A DNA stretch of 64,000 nt from Macrotis lagotis (taxonomy: Eukaryota; Chordata; Mammalia; Peramelemorphia; Peramelidae). Location of the stretch: the NCBI RefSeq assembly GCF_037893015.1, contig NC_133665.1:106235937-106299936 (forward strand), written 5' to 3'. Position 1 is the first letter of the stretch; every line of letters begins with the position of its first letter. The notes under the pieces were generated by a model, which searched no databases, was not told where the DNA came from, and saw only the letters and a list, made by a program, of their open reading frames with translations. Position numbers and translations under genes: made by a program. Of the stretch, positions 13,440 to 25,851 are shown piece by piece.

Positions 13440-13500
13440 TGTTAACTGGTGTTTGTCGTACCCACAAGGTTGCCAGGATGCATTGCCTGGGAGCTAGGGG
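13440..13500 (-). promoter_or_regulatory. Probable CDHR4 promoter segment with RFX-like half-site
   Basis: The 60-120 bp upstream of the CDHR4 start codon (13,383) contain ggttgccaggatgcattgcc, with one good RFX X-box half (gttgcc) and a poor second half. RFX control is common for genes of ciliated and male germ cells. Whether that applies here is inference only. No TATA box was seen. Confidence 0.3.
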
Positions 13501-14065
13501 TAGGTAGGACTCCTAGCGTTGCCCAGATCTTAGGACACCACCCTCCACTGCCCCACCCAGCTTTGGGTTTAGAAAAATCCCTGTCCATGATCCCCAGGTA
13601 TCAGGTACTTGTCACCTCATTCCCTACTTTGTGAACATTCTATCTCCTGGTGTTCAGAAGGGCATGTATGAGTATGTCCATGTCATAGATGGGGCAACTG
13701 AGGCTCTGGTAAAGCAGATGAGCTATTCAAGGTAACCCAGCTCTTTAGTGAAAGAGTTAGGAAGAGAAAAATCACTTGTATGTCCCACTGGCCCCTCAAA
13801 TTCAACCTGTTCTTCCTTTTGACTTCACTTTCTGTTCATTGAAGCATCATTCATTTCCCTTCCTTCACTTATCTGGCACCTGAGGACTATCTTTGACTTT
13901 TCTCACTCATTTCTCCTAAAAAATGAAAAACCCAAGTCCTGTTTATTCCCCCTTTGCCAAAATTTCTCCTTTGTCCCTATGGAGAGCATGACAAGAGGAG
14001 CTTGGTTGAGATTAACAAGGTTAAAGGATGTAACTTATGTCCTAGTATTGAAGATACTTTCTATA

Positions 14066-14210
14066 GGACAGGGACTCTTAACCTGGAACCCATGGACCAA
14101 GAAATCCATGGATAAATTTTGAGGGGGTTCATAAACTTGAAAAAAATTTATCTTTATTTCACTATAAATAAATAAATAATATAAAATAATATAAATAAAA
14201 AAATAAATGA
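14066..14210. repeat. Old interspersed repeat (5' half), unclassified
   Basis: Begins gggactcttaacctggaacc and contains a ccatggataaattttgaggg segment. Related sequence recurs at 25,110-25,285 and 43,230-43,365. I could not name the family; the ends suggest a short DNA transposon. Confidence 0.45.
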
Positions 14211-15960
14211 AATTTATTTTTCCTTCAATTATTTTATTTTATTAAGTGTTGTTTTATTTTTTTCCAATTTACATGCAAAGATAGTTTTCAACATTCATCT
14301 TTTTGTAGGATTTTGAGTTCCAGATTTTTCTCCCTCTCTTCCTTCCCTTCCCATTCTCCATGGTAGCAAATAATCTGATATAGGTAATTCATGACTAATC
14401 ACGTTTAACAGAGCTCCAATTAGTCATGTTGTGAAAGAAGAATCAAAACTAAAGGGCAAAAAAACATGAGAAAGAAAAAAACAAGTTTTAAAAAGTGAAA
14501 ATAGTATGCTTTGGTCTGCATTCAGATTCTACAATTTTTTTCCTCTGGATGTGGATGGCATTCTCCATCAAAAGTCTTTTAGAATTGTCCTTGATCACTT
14601 AATTGCTGAGAACAAAGTTCATCATAGTTAATCATCGTACAATATTACTCTTAGTATATACAATGTTCTGGTTCTGTTCTCTTCACTCAGCATCGGTTCA
14701 TGTAAGTCTTTCCAGGGTTGTCTGAAGTCCTCCAGCTCATGATTTCTTGCAGAACAATAATATTGCATTACATTCATATACCACAATTTGGGCATCCCCT
14801 CAATTTACAATTTTTTGCCATTACAAAAAGAGCTTCTATAAATATTTTTGTACATGTGAGTCTTTCCCCCTTTTTTATGATCTTTTTGGGATACAGACCT
14901 AGTAAATAGCATTGCTGGATCGAAATGGTTGAATCCGTTCACAACTCTACCAACAGTATATTAGTGTCCTAATTTTCCCATATCCCTTCCAATATTGATC
15001 ATTTTCCTTTTTTTGTCATTTTAATCAATCTAATAGTTATGAGGTGCTACTCAAGAGTTATTTTAATTTGCATTTAATTTAATTTTAATTTGCATTTCCC
15101 TAATCAGTTTTAGAACCTTTTTTAATTTCTTTAATTTCTTCATTTGAAAGCTGCCTATTCATATCCTTTGACAATTTATCAATTGGGAAATGACATATGT
15201 TCTTATAAATTTGACTCAGTTCTCTATATTTGTTAGATATGAATCCTCTTTAAGAAATATTAGCTATGTAAATTGTTTCCTAGCTTACTGCATTTCTTTT
15301 TTTTCTTTTTTCTTTTTGGCAAGGCAATGGGATTAAGTGACTTACCCAAAGTCTCACAGCTGGGTAATTATTAAGTGTCTGAGGTCGGATTTGAAGTCAG
15401 GTCCTCCTGACTCCAGTGTAATCAAAATAATTCATTTTGCATTTTATAATATTCTCTATCTCAGTTTGGTCATAAACTCCTCCCCTCTCCATAGATTAGA
15501 CAGATAAATTATTTGTTGCTCTCCTAATTGACTTATGGTATCACTCTTTATGTCTAAATCATGTACCCATTTCAACCTTATCTTGTTATAGGATGTGAGA
15601 TGTTGTTCTATGTCTAGGTTCAGCCATACTATTTTCTAGTTTTCCCAGCAATTTTTGTCAAATAGTGAGTTCTTATTGCAGAAGTTGGAAGTCTTCAGGT
15701 TTGTCAAACAGTAGTTTACTATATTCATTTATATTCTTTTGTATTTAATCTATTCCATTGATCCATCCATCTATTTCTTAGCTATTGCCAAATAGTTTAG
15801 ATGACTGCTGCTTTATAATATAGTTTTAGATCAGTTAAGCCACCTTCCTTTGCATTTTTTCACTAATTCCCTTGATATTCTTGACCTTTTATTTCTCCAG
15901 ATGAATTTTGCTACTAATTTTTCCTAGCTTTATAAAATAATTTTAGGTACTTTGATTGGT
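14210..15960 (-). mobile_element. L1 LINE, 5'-truncated, antisense
   Basis: The left end is the T-rich complement of an L1 poly(A) tail, followed by complement of the marsupial L1 3' UTR (atttacatgcaaagatagtt) and 3' coding sequence (catttccctaatcag, ctgcctattcatatcctttg). It is interrupted by a SINE at 15,298-15,418. The same L1 segments reappear at about 16,400-17,100, so this is a separate copy from the next element. Confidence 0.85.
15298..15418 (-). mobile_element. Marsupial SINE inserted in an L1
   Basis: Contains ggcaaggcaatgggattaag and ggtcctcctgactccagtg; the tRNA-like head is missing. L1 sequence continues on both sides, so the SINE is younger than the L1. Confidence 0.85.
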
Positions 15961-17184
15961 ATGCTTGTGAATAAGTAATTTACTTTATTTTTTGAAAAGC
16001 ACTGAGACATTTTGTTATTTTTTCCATTTCTAAATTCTCTTCCTCCTCTACTCCCTCTCCTACTCAATAAGCAGACAAGAAAAACAAAGCTTGTTACAAA
16101 TATTTATAGCCTGAAAAATATTTATGTAGTGACCATCTTCTCCCCACCCCATCCTACCCTCCTCAAAAAAGAAAGAGAAAAAATATGCTTCAAACTGAGT
16201 TCATTAATTCTCTCCTTGGAGGCAAATATCATGTTTCATCATGAGTCCTTTGTAACTTGGTCATTATGTTGTCAGAGTCAATATGGTTATTATTATGTTG
16301 ATTGTTCTCCTGGTTCTGCTCATTTCATTTTCATCAGTTCATATAAATCTTCCCAGGTTTTTCTGAAATCATCTCTTTCATTGTTTTTTTACAACACAAG
16401 TGTACTATCATAGAGGTATATGTGCATATTGTATGTATGAATATATATATGTAAATATGCCCACACCAAAACTTGTTCAGTTATTCTTCAATTTATGGAC
16501 ATACCCTCACTTTTGGCACCACAAGTAGATCTTCTATAAATAATTTTTAATATATGAATCTTTTATTTCATCTCCTAGCGGAACAGATGTGTTAGTGGTA
16601 TTGCTGGGTATTCATTTGGGCAGAATTCCAAAGTATTCTCTAGAATGGTGAACTAGTTCCAGCACATATCACTTTCCATTTTTATTACCTTAACCAAACT
16701 TATGGCTATGAGGTGGTACCTCAAAACTGTCTTAATTTAGTTTTCTTTAATTATTAGTGATCTAGGACATTTTTCCATTTGGTTATTGATAGCTTTGATA
16801 TCTTCCTCTGAAAACTGCCTGTTCATATCCTTTGATCATTTATGAATTGGGGAACATTTCTTATTTTTATAAATTTGACTCAGTTCCCTCTATAGTTTAG
16901 AAATGAAATCTGTCAGAGAAACTTGCTGCAAAGATTGTTTTCCTGTTTCCTGTTTTTTTTCTAATTTTAGCTGCATTAGTTTTGTTTGTGAAAAAAAACT
17001 TTTTAAAATTTTATATAATTAAAACTATCTGTTTTACCTCCCAAGAACTCATCTCTTGCTTGTTAATAAATTCTCCATTTATACATCTGACAAGTAATTT
17101 CTTCTAAACTTCATTCATTTGCTTAAGATGTCACTTATAACTAAATTATGTACCCATTTTATCTTATTTTAATATCTATACAAT

Positions 17185-17242
<58 letters not shown>
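17185..17242. repeat. (TA)n microsatellite in L1
   Basis: Near-perfect ta repeat with one interruption, inside the long antisense L1. Confidence 0.96.
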
Positions 17243-17247
<5 letters not shown>

Positions 17248-17780
17248 TGAGATGTAAGTATATATACAATTTGAGATGTTTTCCCAACAGTTTCTATCAA
17301 ATAGTAAGTTCTTACCCCAATAAGTGGGATCTTTTGGATTTATCAAACATTGAGTTACTGTGCTCATATTGCTTTTGTAAATCATTGCGCCATTGATTAA
17401 CCAATCTATTTCCTATCCAGTACCAAATTATTTTGATAATTATTAAATTTATACTCTTCTATATGAATTTTGTTTTTATTTTTATATTATTTGTTATTTT
17501 TCCTAGGTCAATAAAAAATTCTTCAATAGTTTGATTGTTGTGATATTGAATAAGTGAATTATTTTAGGTAGTATTGTCATTTCTATCTCATTGACTTGAC
17601 CTACCCATGAGCAATTACTATTCCTCCAATTAATTCGATGTCTTCAAGTGAAGTGTTTTATAATTATGTTCACAGAATTTTTGTGTTTCTTGACTCCCAC
17701 TTTGGAGTTGGAGTGGGAAGGCATTTAGGGTTAGAGTGAAGGGAAGTAATTTTAAATGTAATTTCTCTTTTTATCTTTTC

Positions 17781-17783
<3 letters not shown>

Positions 17784-17868
<85 letters not shown>
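17784..17868. repeat. Long pure (TA)n microsatellite
   Basis: About 42 uninterrupted ta units, the longest pure AT dinucleotide run in the window. It could form cruciform or unpaired DNA and is probably unstable in length. Confidence 0.97.
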
Positions 17869-17870
<2 letters not shown>

Positions 17871-18133
17871 ATAAAGCTGTTAGGGTTTCAACTAGTTTTT
17901 TAGTTGAGAATTCTCTAAGCAAAAAGTGATAGTTTTTCCCTCATTATCTGTGCTTATTTCTATAATTTCTTTTCCTTTTCTTATTGCTATAGCTAATACT
18001 TTTAATAATATATTGAATAAAAATGGTGATAATGGAATCCTTGCATTAATTCTCATTTTATTGGAAAGGCTTTTAGTTTGTCCTCATTACAGAAAATGTT
18101 TATGCTTCATTTTAGATAGATAATACTGTTTTG

Positions 18134-18362
18134 GGGGGGCAGCTTGGTGACACAGTGGAAGAAGTGTCAGATCTGGAATCATGAAGACCTGAGTTCAAAT
18201 GAAGCCTCAGACACTAACTAGCTGTGTGGCCCTGGGCAAGTTACTTTAACTCTGCCTCAGTTTCCTCATTTGTAAAATTAGAAGGAAATGAAAAACTCTT
18301 CCTATATCTTTGCCAAGAAAACCCCAGATGGGGTCACGAAGAGTTGGACAAGACTGAACAAT
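18134..18362 (+). mobile_element. Full-length-type marsupial SINE (long variant)
   Basis: Head ggggggcagcttggtgacac, centre ctagctgtgtggccctgggc, tail gatggggtcacgaagagttg. It is nested in the antisense L1. Confidence 0.9.
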
Positions 18363-18419
18363 AACTTACCATTTTAAGAAAAACTTCATTCATTCCTGTG
18401 CATTCCAGTGAGTTTTTTT

Positions 18420-18662
18420 TTAAACAGGAATGGGTGCTTTATTTTGTCGAAAGCTTTTCCTGCATCCATTAAAATAATTGCTTTTGTTACTGACATGGTC
18501 AAGTATACTTAATGTGGAATCAGTCTTCCATTCCTGGTATAAATCTAGCTTGGTCATTGTGTAGGGGTCTTTGTGATATATTGCTGTAATTACATTACTA
18601 AGTGTTTTATTTAAGTTTTGTGAGGGTTTTTTTTTTTTTTTTTTTTTGGCATAAATACTCAT
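18420..18662 (-). pseudogene. Remnant of L1 ORF2 reverse transcriptase
   Basis: An 80-codon open remnant whose middle, AIYHKDPYTMTKLDLYQEW, and end, NYFNGCRKSFRQNKAPIP, resemble the L1 fingers/palm region around the 'DAEKAFD' motif. The motif itself is degraded (NGCRKSFR). It is part of the antisense L1 and not functional. Confidence 0.8.
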
Positions 18663-20707
18663 TAGGGAACTTGGAATACAAATTTCCTTCCCAATTTTGA
18701 CTCTCCAGGTATAGGTTTCAAGACCAGAGTTATATCATAGAAACAATTTCACAGGACTCCATTCCTGCCTAATTTTTTCTAAACAGTTTATGTAATACTG
18801 GAAGTAATTATTCTTTAAATGTTTTGTAGAGCACACATGGAAATCCATCTGGTCCTGGAGTTTTTGCCCTTGGGGAGCTTATTTATGGCTTATTCTTTTT
18901 TTAAAGATAGGGTTGTACTATATCAAATTGCTTGCCTTCTCAATGAGGGGGGGAGAGAAGAAAGGGAAAAATTGGCACTCAATTTTTTAAAAAGAATATT
19001 AAAATTTGTTTTTACATGTAATTGAAAAAATACAATATTTTCTAAGTTCAAAAAATAAGATAGGGTTGTATAAATATTTTATTTTTTAATTCTCTTGAAC
19101 TGGGTTATTTATATTTTTGTTAATAGTCACCCATTTTATTTAGATTTTCAGTTTTATTGGCATATGGTTGGACAAAATAGCTCCTAATAATTTCTATTTC
19201 CTCTCCATTGTTTATGAATTAATCTTTTAAATTTTTTATATTCATAATTTGCTTTTCTTTTTAAAAATCAGATTAGATAATGGTCTTTTATTTTCATGTT
19301 TGCTTTTTCAAGAAAAAGTTTCTAATTTTATTTAGCAGTTGAATGAATTTTTACTTTCAATTTTGTTAATTTCTTCTTTAATTTTCAGGATTTTTTCTGG
19401 TATTTAATTGAAGGTTTTTAATTTTGTTTTTCTTAGTTTTATTTTTAGCTGCCTGCTCAATTAATTGCTCTACTCTTTTTATTATGCAAACATTTTGAGA
19501 TATTTATTTTCCCTAAGTATTGTTTTGATTGCATTCTATGAATTTTAGTATGTTGTCTCATTATTGTCATTATCTTTAATAAAATTATTAATTGTATGAT
19601 TTGTTCTTTGACTCACTCATTTTTTAGGTTTAAGTTATTTAATTTTCAGTTAATTTTATCTATGTTTCAAAGATCTTTTACTGAATATAATTTTTGATAT
19701 AGTCAAAAATAGATAATATTTCTGCTTTTCTGCATCTATTTATAAGGTTTTTGTGCCCTAATACATAGTCAGTGTTTGCAAAAGTGCATTGCACAACTGA
19801 AAAAAATAGGTTTAATTCTTTTTATACCAATTCAATAATATCCAAAAGTTTAACATATCTAACTTTTCCAAAATTCTATTTCTTCTTTTATTTTATAGTC
19901 AGAATTATTATGTGTGAGAAGATATAAATTGAGGTTCCCTACTAATAGTGTTTATTGTTTCCTCCTATAACTCATTTAACTTTTAAAAACTGGAATATTA
20001 TTATATTGGAAGCATATATGTTGAGTATTGATATTAATTCATTGTCCATAGTATATTTTAGCAAGATGAAGTTTCCCTGTTTATTTTTGCTTTTGCTATG
20101 CCTAAAATCATGATTGATATCTCTTGCCTTCTTTTTAACCTTAGATGAAGCATAATTGATTCTGCTCCAGCCCTTTATTTTAACTCTGTGTATCTTTCTG
20201 TTTTAAGTGTGTTTCTTAATAACCATATATTATTAGTTTCTAATTCACTCTCCTTCTCCTCTTCCATTTTATGAGTGAGTCCATCCCATCCACACTCATA
20301 ATTATGATTGTAAATTGTTTATTTTCTTACATCCTATTTTCTTACACTCATCTTTCTCCATTTTACCCTCTTCCTCCTTATGAGTCTGTTTTACTGCAAT
20401 ATTCTTGGGAGTTTTCATTCTGAGGTTTCTTTTGGGAAATGACTGATGAACTCTTTTGATTTGTACTTTGCCATTGGATTCTTAGATATCCAGGGAGTTT
20501 TCCTTTATGATTCCTTGAAATATGATTGTTCATAGTTTTCAGGTAGTTCAATGATTCCTAAATTATGTCTCCTTGATCATTTTTCCAGGGCAGTTGTTTT
20601 TCCTATGAAATATTTGATAATTTCTTTTATTTTTCAGTCTTTTGACTTAGTTTTATTATTTCTTAATGTCTCATTGAGGCAGTAACTTCCATTTGGTCAA
20701 TTCAATT

Positions 20708-20868
20708 TTTTTTTTAGTTTTTAGTTTTGGCTTTTTTGCAAGGCAATGGGGTTAAGTGGCTTGCCTAAGGCCACACAGCTAGGTAATTATTGTCTGAGGT
20801 TGGATTTTAACTCAGGTACTCCTGACTCCAGGGCTGGTGCTCTATCTACTGCACCACCTAGCCTCCCC
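20708..20868 (-). mobile_element. Marsupial SINE (short variant) nested in L1
   Basis: Runs from the tail (ttgcaaggcaatggggttaa) to the head (ctactgcaccacctagcctc). Imperfect flanking repeats of the form tcaattc..aatttt sit at about 20,697 and 20,869. Confidence 0.9.
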
Positions 20869-21622
20869 TCAATTCTAATTTTTAAGGAGTTATTTTCTTT
20901 AGCAATGTTTTGTACATCTTTTCAATTCTTCTAATTTTCTTTTCATAACTTTCTTACATAACTTCATTTCTTTTCCCATTTTTTCCTTCACAGTTTCTTA
21001 TATGGTTTAATTTTTTAATTCCTTTTTTGAAATCCCTTTAACTCTTCTAAGAATTCTTTGGGCTTTCATTCAATCTGCACTTTTCTTTGATACCTTGCTT
21101 GTAGATGTTTTCAAATCATTGTCTTCTTTGTTTCTGTATTGAATTTGCCTGTCACCAAAAAGCTACTTGATATTTGTGGTCAGGTTCTTTTTAATTGCTT
21201 GTTTTTCCAGCCTACTTCTTGACCTTGGGTTTCATGTCAATATTTGGTTCTGCTCACTTATACGGGTAATATCTGACCAGAACTTTTGTCTTTTTATCAT
21301 TTTCCGCTGTTTTCAAAATAGGGGCATGCAAGTTTTCAGAGCTTCCAAAGTAGTGCAATTTGGGGATAGATCTATTTATTGCTCTTCTGGTCAGAGTTCT
21401 GCAAGATCCTGACCCAAATTTGGATTTGTTGTCTTGTGTGTGGTTGAGTATTCTGTAACCTTCTGCTGGACTCGCTGACTTTTATACTGGAAGGTATAGT
21501 GGATTTCTAGGTTGTTGTAGATGAGGTATGTTGGATGAGCTGTACAAAACTGCTGATTCTTCCTTCACAAGCTGGATTCTGTACCTTCAATTATTTTAAA
21601 CTATTATTATAAGAAGCCTATG

Positions 21623-21778
21623 AGGGGTGGCTAGGTGGTGCAATGGTTAGAGCACCGGCCTTGGAGTCAGGAGTACCTAGGTTCAAATCCGACCTCAGGC
21701 ACTTAATAAATACCTAGCTGTGTGGCCTTGGGCAGGCCACTTAACCCCATTGCCTTGAAAAATCTAAAAAATAAAAAA
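21623..21778 (+). mobile_element. Marsupial SINE with intact target-site duplication
   Basis: Head aggggtggctaggtggtgca, core ctagctgtgtggccttgggc, A-rich tail. A perfect 14-bp duplication, ataagaagcctatg, lies at 21609-21622 and 21779-21792. A second comparatively recent insertion. Confidence 0.93.
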
Positions 21779-21794
21779 ATAAGAAGCCTATGGA

Positions 21795-22990
21795 TTCAAT
21801 GATCACCTCCATGCTGATATTTCTCAAATCTATTTATCCAGTAAATAATATCTACTGACTGACTCCCAACACATCTCCAAATGCTTATTGGATATCTTGA
21901 ATTAGAATGTTCCATTCACATCTTAAATTCAACAAATCCAAAACTGAACTCATTATCTTTTCCTCCAGAGCCTTCCTCTTCCAAATTTTTCTATTCTTCT
22001 CAAGGGCACCACCCCTTCCCTAGTCATTCAAGCTGGCAACCTAGATGTCATCTAGGTGGCACAGCCTGTAATTAGAAAGATGAAATCAAATTTGGTCTCA
22101 GACATTTACTAACTTTGTGACTCTAGGCAATTCATTTATCCACTATCTGCCTCAGTTTCCTCATCTATAAAATGAGATAATAATAGCATCTATCTCCCAG
22201 GGTTGTTGTGAAGATCAAATGAAATAATAGTAAAGTGCATTGGCACTGGTACCTTATAAGAGCAATATAAATGTTAGCTATTATTATTATTACATGCCTC
22301 ACTCTCTCTCACCATCACTATATCCAAAAAAGATTGTTGCCAAAACCCTGTCTACTTCACCTTTGCAACATCTGTCATAAACATCCCCTTCTCTCTTCTG
22401 ACATTGCTATCACCCTTGGATAGGCCCTCCTCATCTTATGTCTGGACTATTGCAATAATCTGCTGGTGACTTAGATGTCTCTGGCCTCAGAGAATGAGTG
22501 GGTACACAAGACTTAAAAAAACTTGTCATTATTATTCTCAAACCATTTATTTGGATAGTCTCTAGCTCCCCTTTGGAGACTCTTCTTGTCTTATTGCCAT
22601 TGGGTAGCTATCATTCTGCATTTTCTCTGGACAGGAGGAATAATCTAGTTTCTATTCTTCCAGAACAGAATCCTCCCAGCATCTCTACCAGTTGAAATCA
22701 CTGAATATCAGAGTCGCACAGAAACTCAGAGATTATCGAGCTCATCTCATTGCAGCCCAGAGAAGTTAAGCAAACTGTCCTAGGTTGCACAGCTAGTTAG
22801 CAGTATAGCCTGTACTCTAGCCCAGATCTCCTGACTTTCAATTCAATGTCCTTTTTTACTAGGCCAAAACTCCTGTATTCTGCCTTCCTTTAATATTCAA
22901 TTAAAATCAACTCCAACAGTGGGTCTTCCTTAATCCCCCTACCTGAAGGTAAGCTCTCTGAAGGCTTCTGGTTTTGCATCTCAGCCTTCT
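21795..22990 (+). mobile_element. L2-type LINE pieces with an embedded MIR-like SINE
   Basis: L2-like segments at about 21,795-22,030 (cttgaattagaatgttccat, ccaaaactgaactcattatc) and about 22,290-22,700. A SINE at about 22,045-22,270 (ctgcctcagtttcctcatct, agggttgttgtgaagatcaa) splits them. A MIR complement follows at about 22,700-22,870. All are decayed and intergenic. Confidence 0.65.
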
Positions 22991-23514
22991 TTATGATTCT
23001 TATCACATAACATTCTGCGTTAAATTGGAATTAGGATGGATCTTTGTCAGTTCTCTTGTCCATCTATTTCTACCTTGGGACAGCCTAACATAAGACCCTG
23101 CATTCAGAAGGCGCTCAGGAAATGAATAATGGGGAAGGGACAACTATTTATCAAATACTTACCGTGTGCAGGCACATCTCCACAGTCTATGGCAAGAGTT
23201 TTCATTCACTCCTGATCTGTCTCCTAAACTCTCTCCACCGCCGGCTGCCTGTTAAATAACCATGTTGGATTAGATGGGGTTCAGAACTATTTTGGCAGCC
23301 TAATACTAATAAGTTTTGTTGAGTCCATTCAAATTGAAGGAATGATTATTGTTAGTGGAATTAAAACTGCACATTTTTCCCATCCAAGGGCCCCTGAAAT
23401 CTTCCTGAGAATCCCTGAGCTAGATTTTTTCATGAAAGAATATAACTGAGTTTTGGGGGATGAGGGTGTGATATGTTGGGTGGAGAGAAGAGGAAGTCAT
23501 TTGCTCAGTTTACC

Positions 23515-23528
23515 CCACCAGGGGGCGC
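23515..23528 (+). promoter_or_regulatory. Strong match to the CTCF core motif
   Basis: The bases read ccaccagggggcgc, fitting every position of the usual CTCF consensus. It lies in the CDHR4-INKA1 spacer, 3.2 kb upstream of INKA1, outside any repeat I recognise. Binding is inferred from the motif only. Confidence 0.6.
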
Positions 23529-23713
23529 AGCTGGCCTGCTCAGTTCAGGGCTTTCTTAAACTCTAAGGCTGAATGTCCAGCAAGGGGCTAGAGTGGGGTG
23601 CTGGTGTTAAGGGATTGGATCTTTGAGTCAACAGGGTTACCCCTCACCCCTGGTCCTACCTGATGCTAGGAGAGGGTGATGTTAGGTCTGGAAGTTCTCA
23701 TTTGGCTTCACGA

Positions 23714-23741
<28 letters not shown>
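23714..23741. repeat. (GT)n microsatellite
   Basis: Fourteen gt units followed by gcgcgc, a purine-pyrimidine alternation able to adopt Z-DNA. Confidence 0.95.
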
Positions 23742-23746
<5 letters not shown>

Positions 23747-23884
23747 CACCTCATCTCACCCCATCCCATCCTTTCAGGTCCTTGTGCCTCAAACAGATGA
23801 CCAATAGTCTTCCTCCTTCTATACCCTGTTCCCTGGGAAAGGTCAATTTTTCCTTCAAGACTGGACCTCTAGGGCATTGGAAGT

Positions 23885-24460
23885 GGGGGGCGCAGGGATA
23901 CCCATCAATTGGGGAGCGACTGGACAGGTTGTAGCACATGACTGTAATGGAATACTATTGTTCTATAAGAAACTATGAGCAGGAGGATTTTGGAAAAACT
24001 CTTACACTTACGTGAACTGATGCTGTGAATGAAGGGAGCAGAACCAGAACACTGTACACATTAACAGCAACATGGTGTCATGATCAGTGATAATAGACTT
24101 AGCCCTTCTCAGCAGTGCTGCAATCTAAGGCAATTCTAAAAGACTTGTGATGAAGAATGCCATCTATATCCAGAGAAAGAGCTATAGAGTCTGAATGAAG
24201 ACCAAACATAGTATTTTCACTTTTTTTTATTTGTTTTTTTCTTTCTCTTGGTTTTTCCCTTTTTGTTCTGATTCTTCTTTCACAATATATCTAATATGGA
24301 AATGTGCTTAACATGATTGTGCATGTATAACCTGTATTAGATTGTTTGCTGATTTGAGGAAGGAGGAGGGAAGTGAGGGAGAGAAAATTTTACAAAAATG
24401 AATTTTGAAAACTATCTCTACATGTAATTGGGGAAAAATACTATTAAAAGAAAAAAAGAG
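23885..24460 (+). mobile_element. L1 LINE 3' end with 3' UTR, sense
   Basis: Reads atacccatcaattggggagc, a gaatactattgttctataag stretch and tcagcagtgctgcaatctaa. It then carries the 3' UTR (atgaattttgaaaactatct, tctacatgtaattgggg) and an A-rich tail. This is the forward copy of what is antisense at 14,210 and 50,045. Confidence 0.9.
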
Positions 24461-24559
24461 AGAGAAAGGCACCAATGGGGGAAAAATAAAAGTATGTTTT
24501 CCTGAAGAAAAATAAAAGATTGCCCCTATCCTCTAGTCAGCAATGTAATAACAATAATA

Positions 24560-24785
24560 TTATGGCTAGTCTTTTTAATGTCACTTTGAAGTTTGTAAAA
24601 CTCTTTACAGATATTTTATCTTCACAATCCTGGGAGACAGATGCTTTTAAGATCTTCATTTTAGAGGTGAGGAAACTGAGTCAGGCAGTAGTTACAACAT
24701 AGCTAGTGAGTGACTAATGCTGGTTGCAGACTCTGGTTTTCCAGACTCCGTGTCTAATTCTCTGTTCACTGTGCCAACTGCCTTG
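24560..24785 (-). mobile_element. MIR-type SINE fragment
   Basis: Complement of a MIR: cattttagaggtgaggaaac, followed by a degenerate agctagtgagtgactaatgc end. Confidence 0.7.
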
Positions 24786-24879
24786 GTGTAGGGGGCAGAA
24801 ACATCCGGTCCTGATGACATTTTTGAGCCAGAAAAGACCCCTGTCCATCTAGTTCATTCCCCTCATTTTATAAAGGAAA

Positions 24880-25285
24880 AAAAAAATGTTAAACTTCTTT
24901 TCACCAACTGTTTTCTCCCTCCCACCTTCCCCTTCCTTAATTAGAAAAAGAAAAAATGAAATTCTTTTTTTTAACAAATATACATAGTCAAGCAAAACAA
25001 ATTTCCCAAGTTGAACATGGTATACATTAACAGCAACATTTATGTCTCATTTATAGAAATGAAAATTGAGGCCCAGGGAGGTGAAGGCATATGGGTAGTA
25101 AGATAATCAACAAAAGGGCTTCTTATCAAGAAGTCCATGGATGGATTTCAGGGGATCCTTACACTTGGAAGGGGAAAATAGTACAACTTAGGTTTTCACT
25201 AACATTTAACTGAAATTTGGGATCTCTTTCAATTATTTCAAAACATATCTTGAGAAAGATTTCAAGACTGCCAAAAGGGTACAAA
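24880..25285. repeat. L1-like scrap followed by an unclassified old repeat
   Basis: 24,880-25,050 resembles complement of the L1 3' UTR. 25,110-25,285 resembles the repeat also seen at 14,066 and 43,230 (aagaagtccatggatggatt, then tttcaagactgccaaaaggg). Both are too decayed to classify firmly. Confidence 0.45.
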
Positions 25286-25785
25286 TGATACAAATAGGGC
25301 GAAGAAATTGCATTATAGACGCTTCTTTTTCCAAGCTCAGACTTCCTTGTGGTTTTGGATGTCTCTATCTCTCTGTCTGTCTCTCTTCCTCCCTCACCAT
25401 ATTTTTCCCCCTTCCCCTATCTTTCTCTCCTCCCTCCCCCTATATCTCCTCCTCCTCCTCCCTTCTCTCTTCCGTTCTTTCTCTCTCTCTCCACCACCTT
25501 CCTGGCATTGTGGAAAGGACATTGGATTTAAGTGAAGGTTAGAAACCTTGGGTGACTCTGATTCTTTATGTGATTTTGAGTGAATTCTTTCCCCTCTCTA
25601 GGCCTCAGTTTCCTCCTATGCACATTGAGAGCTAATGGAGTAACTTTAGTCCCCAGTGCCTCTTCTGACTCACATATTCACTGATTAAATATGTAGTCTC
25701 TTAGGCTACAAAGACCAATAAAAGTCCCCATACAGATGCCATGTATACATGATAGGTTACAGATGTCAAATACACACATACATAA

Positions 25786-25787
<2 letters not shown>

Positions 25788-25849
<62 letters not shown>
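25788..25849. repeat. (CA)n microsatellite
   Basis: About 30 ca units, uninterrupted. A good candidate for a polymorphic marker. Confidence 0.97.

Positions 25850-25851
<2 letters not shown>

Larger units (their letters stand above)
15970..21590 (-). mobile_element. Long L1 LINE, antisense, decayed
   Basis: About 5.6 kb reading as the complement of an L1. 3' end sequence lies at 15,970-17,150 and a reverse-transcriptase remnant at 18,400-18,660. The 20,900-21,570 part resembles the ORF1/5' UTR end, with aaatccctttaactcttcta and aagaattctttgggctttca segments. It is interrupted by SINEs at 18,134 and 20,708 and expanded by two AT microsatellites. No open frame above about 130 codons survives, so it is immobile. 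Confidence 0.8.

Noticed and set aside
16012..16413. 133-codon plus-strand frame
   Set aside because: It is the wrong strand of an antisense L1 3' region; no protein family is recognised.
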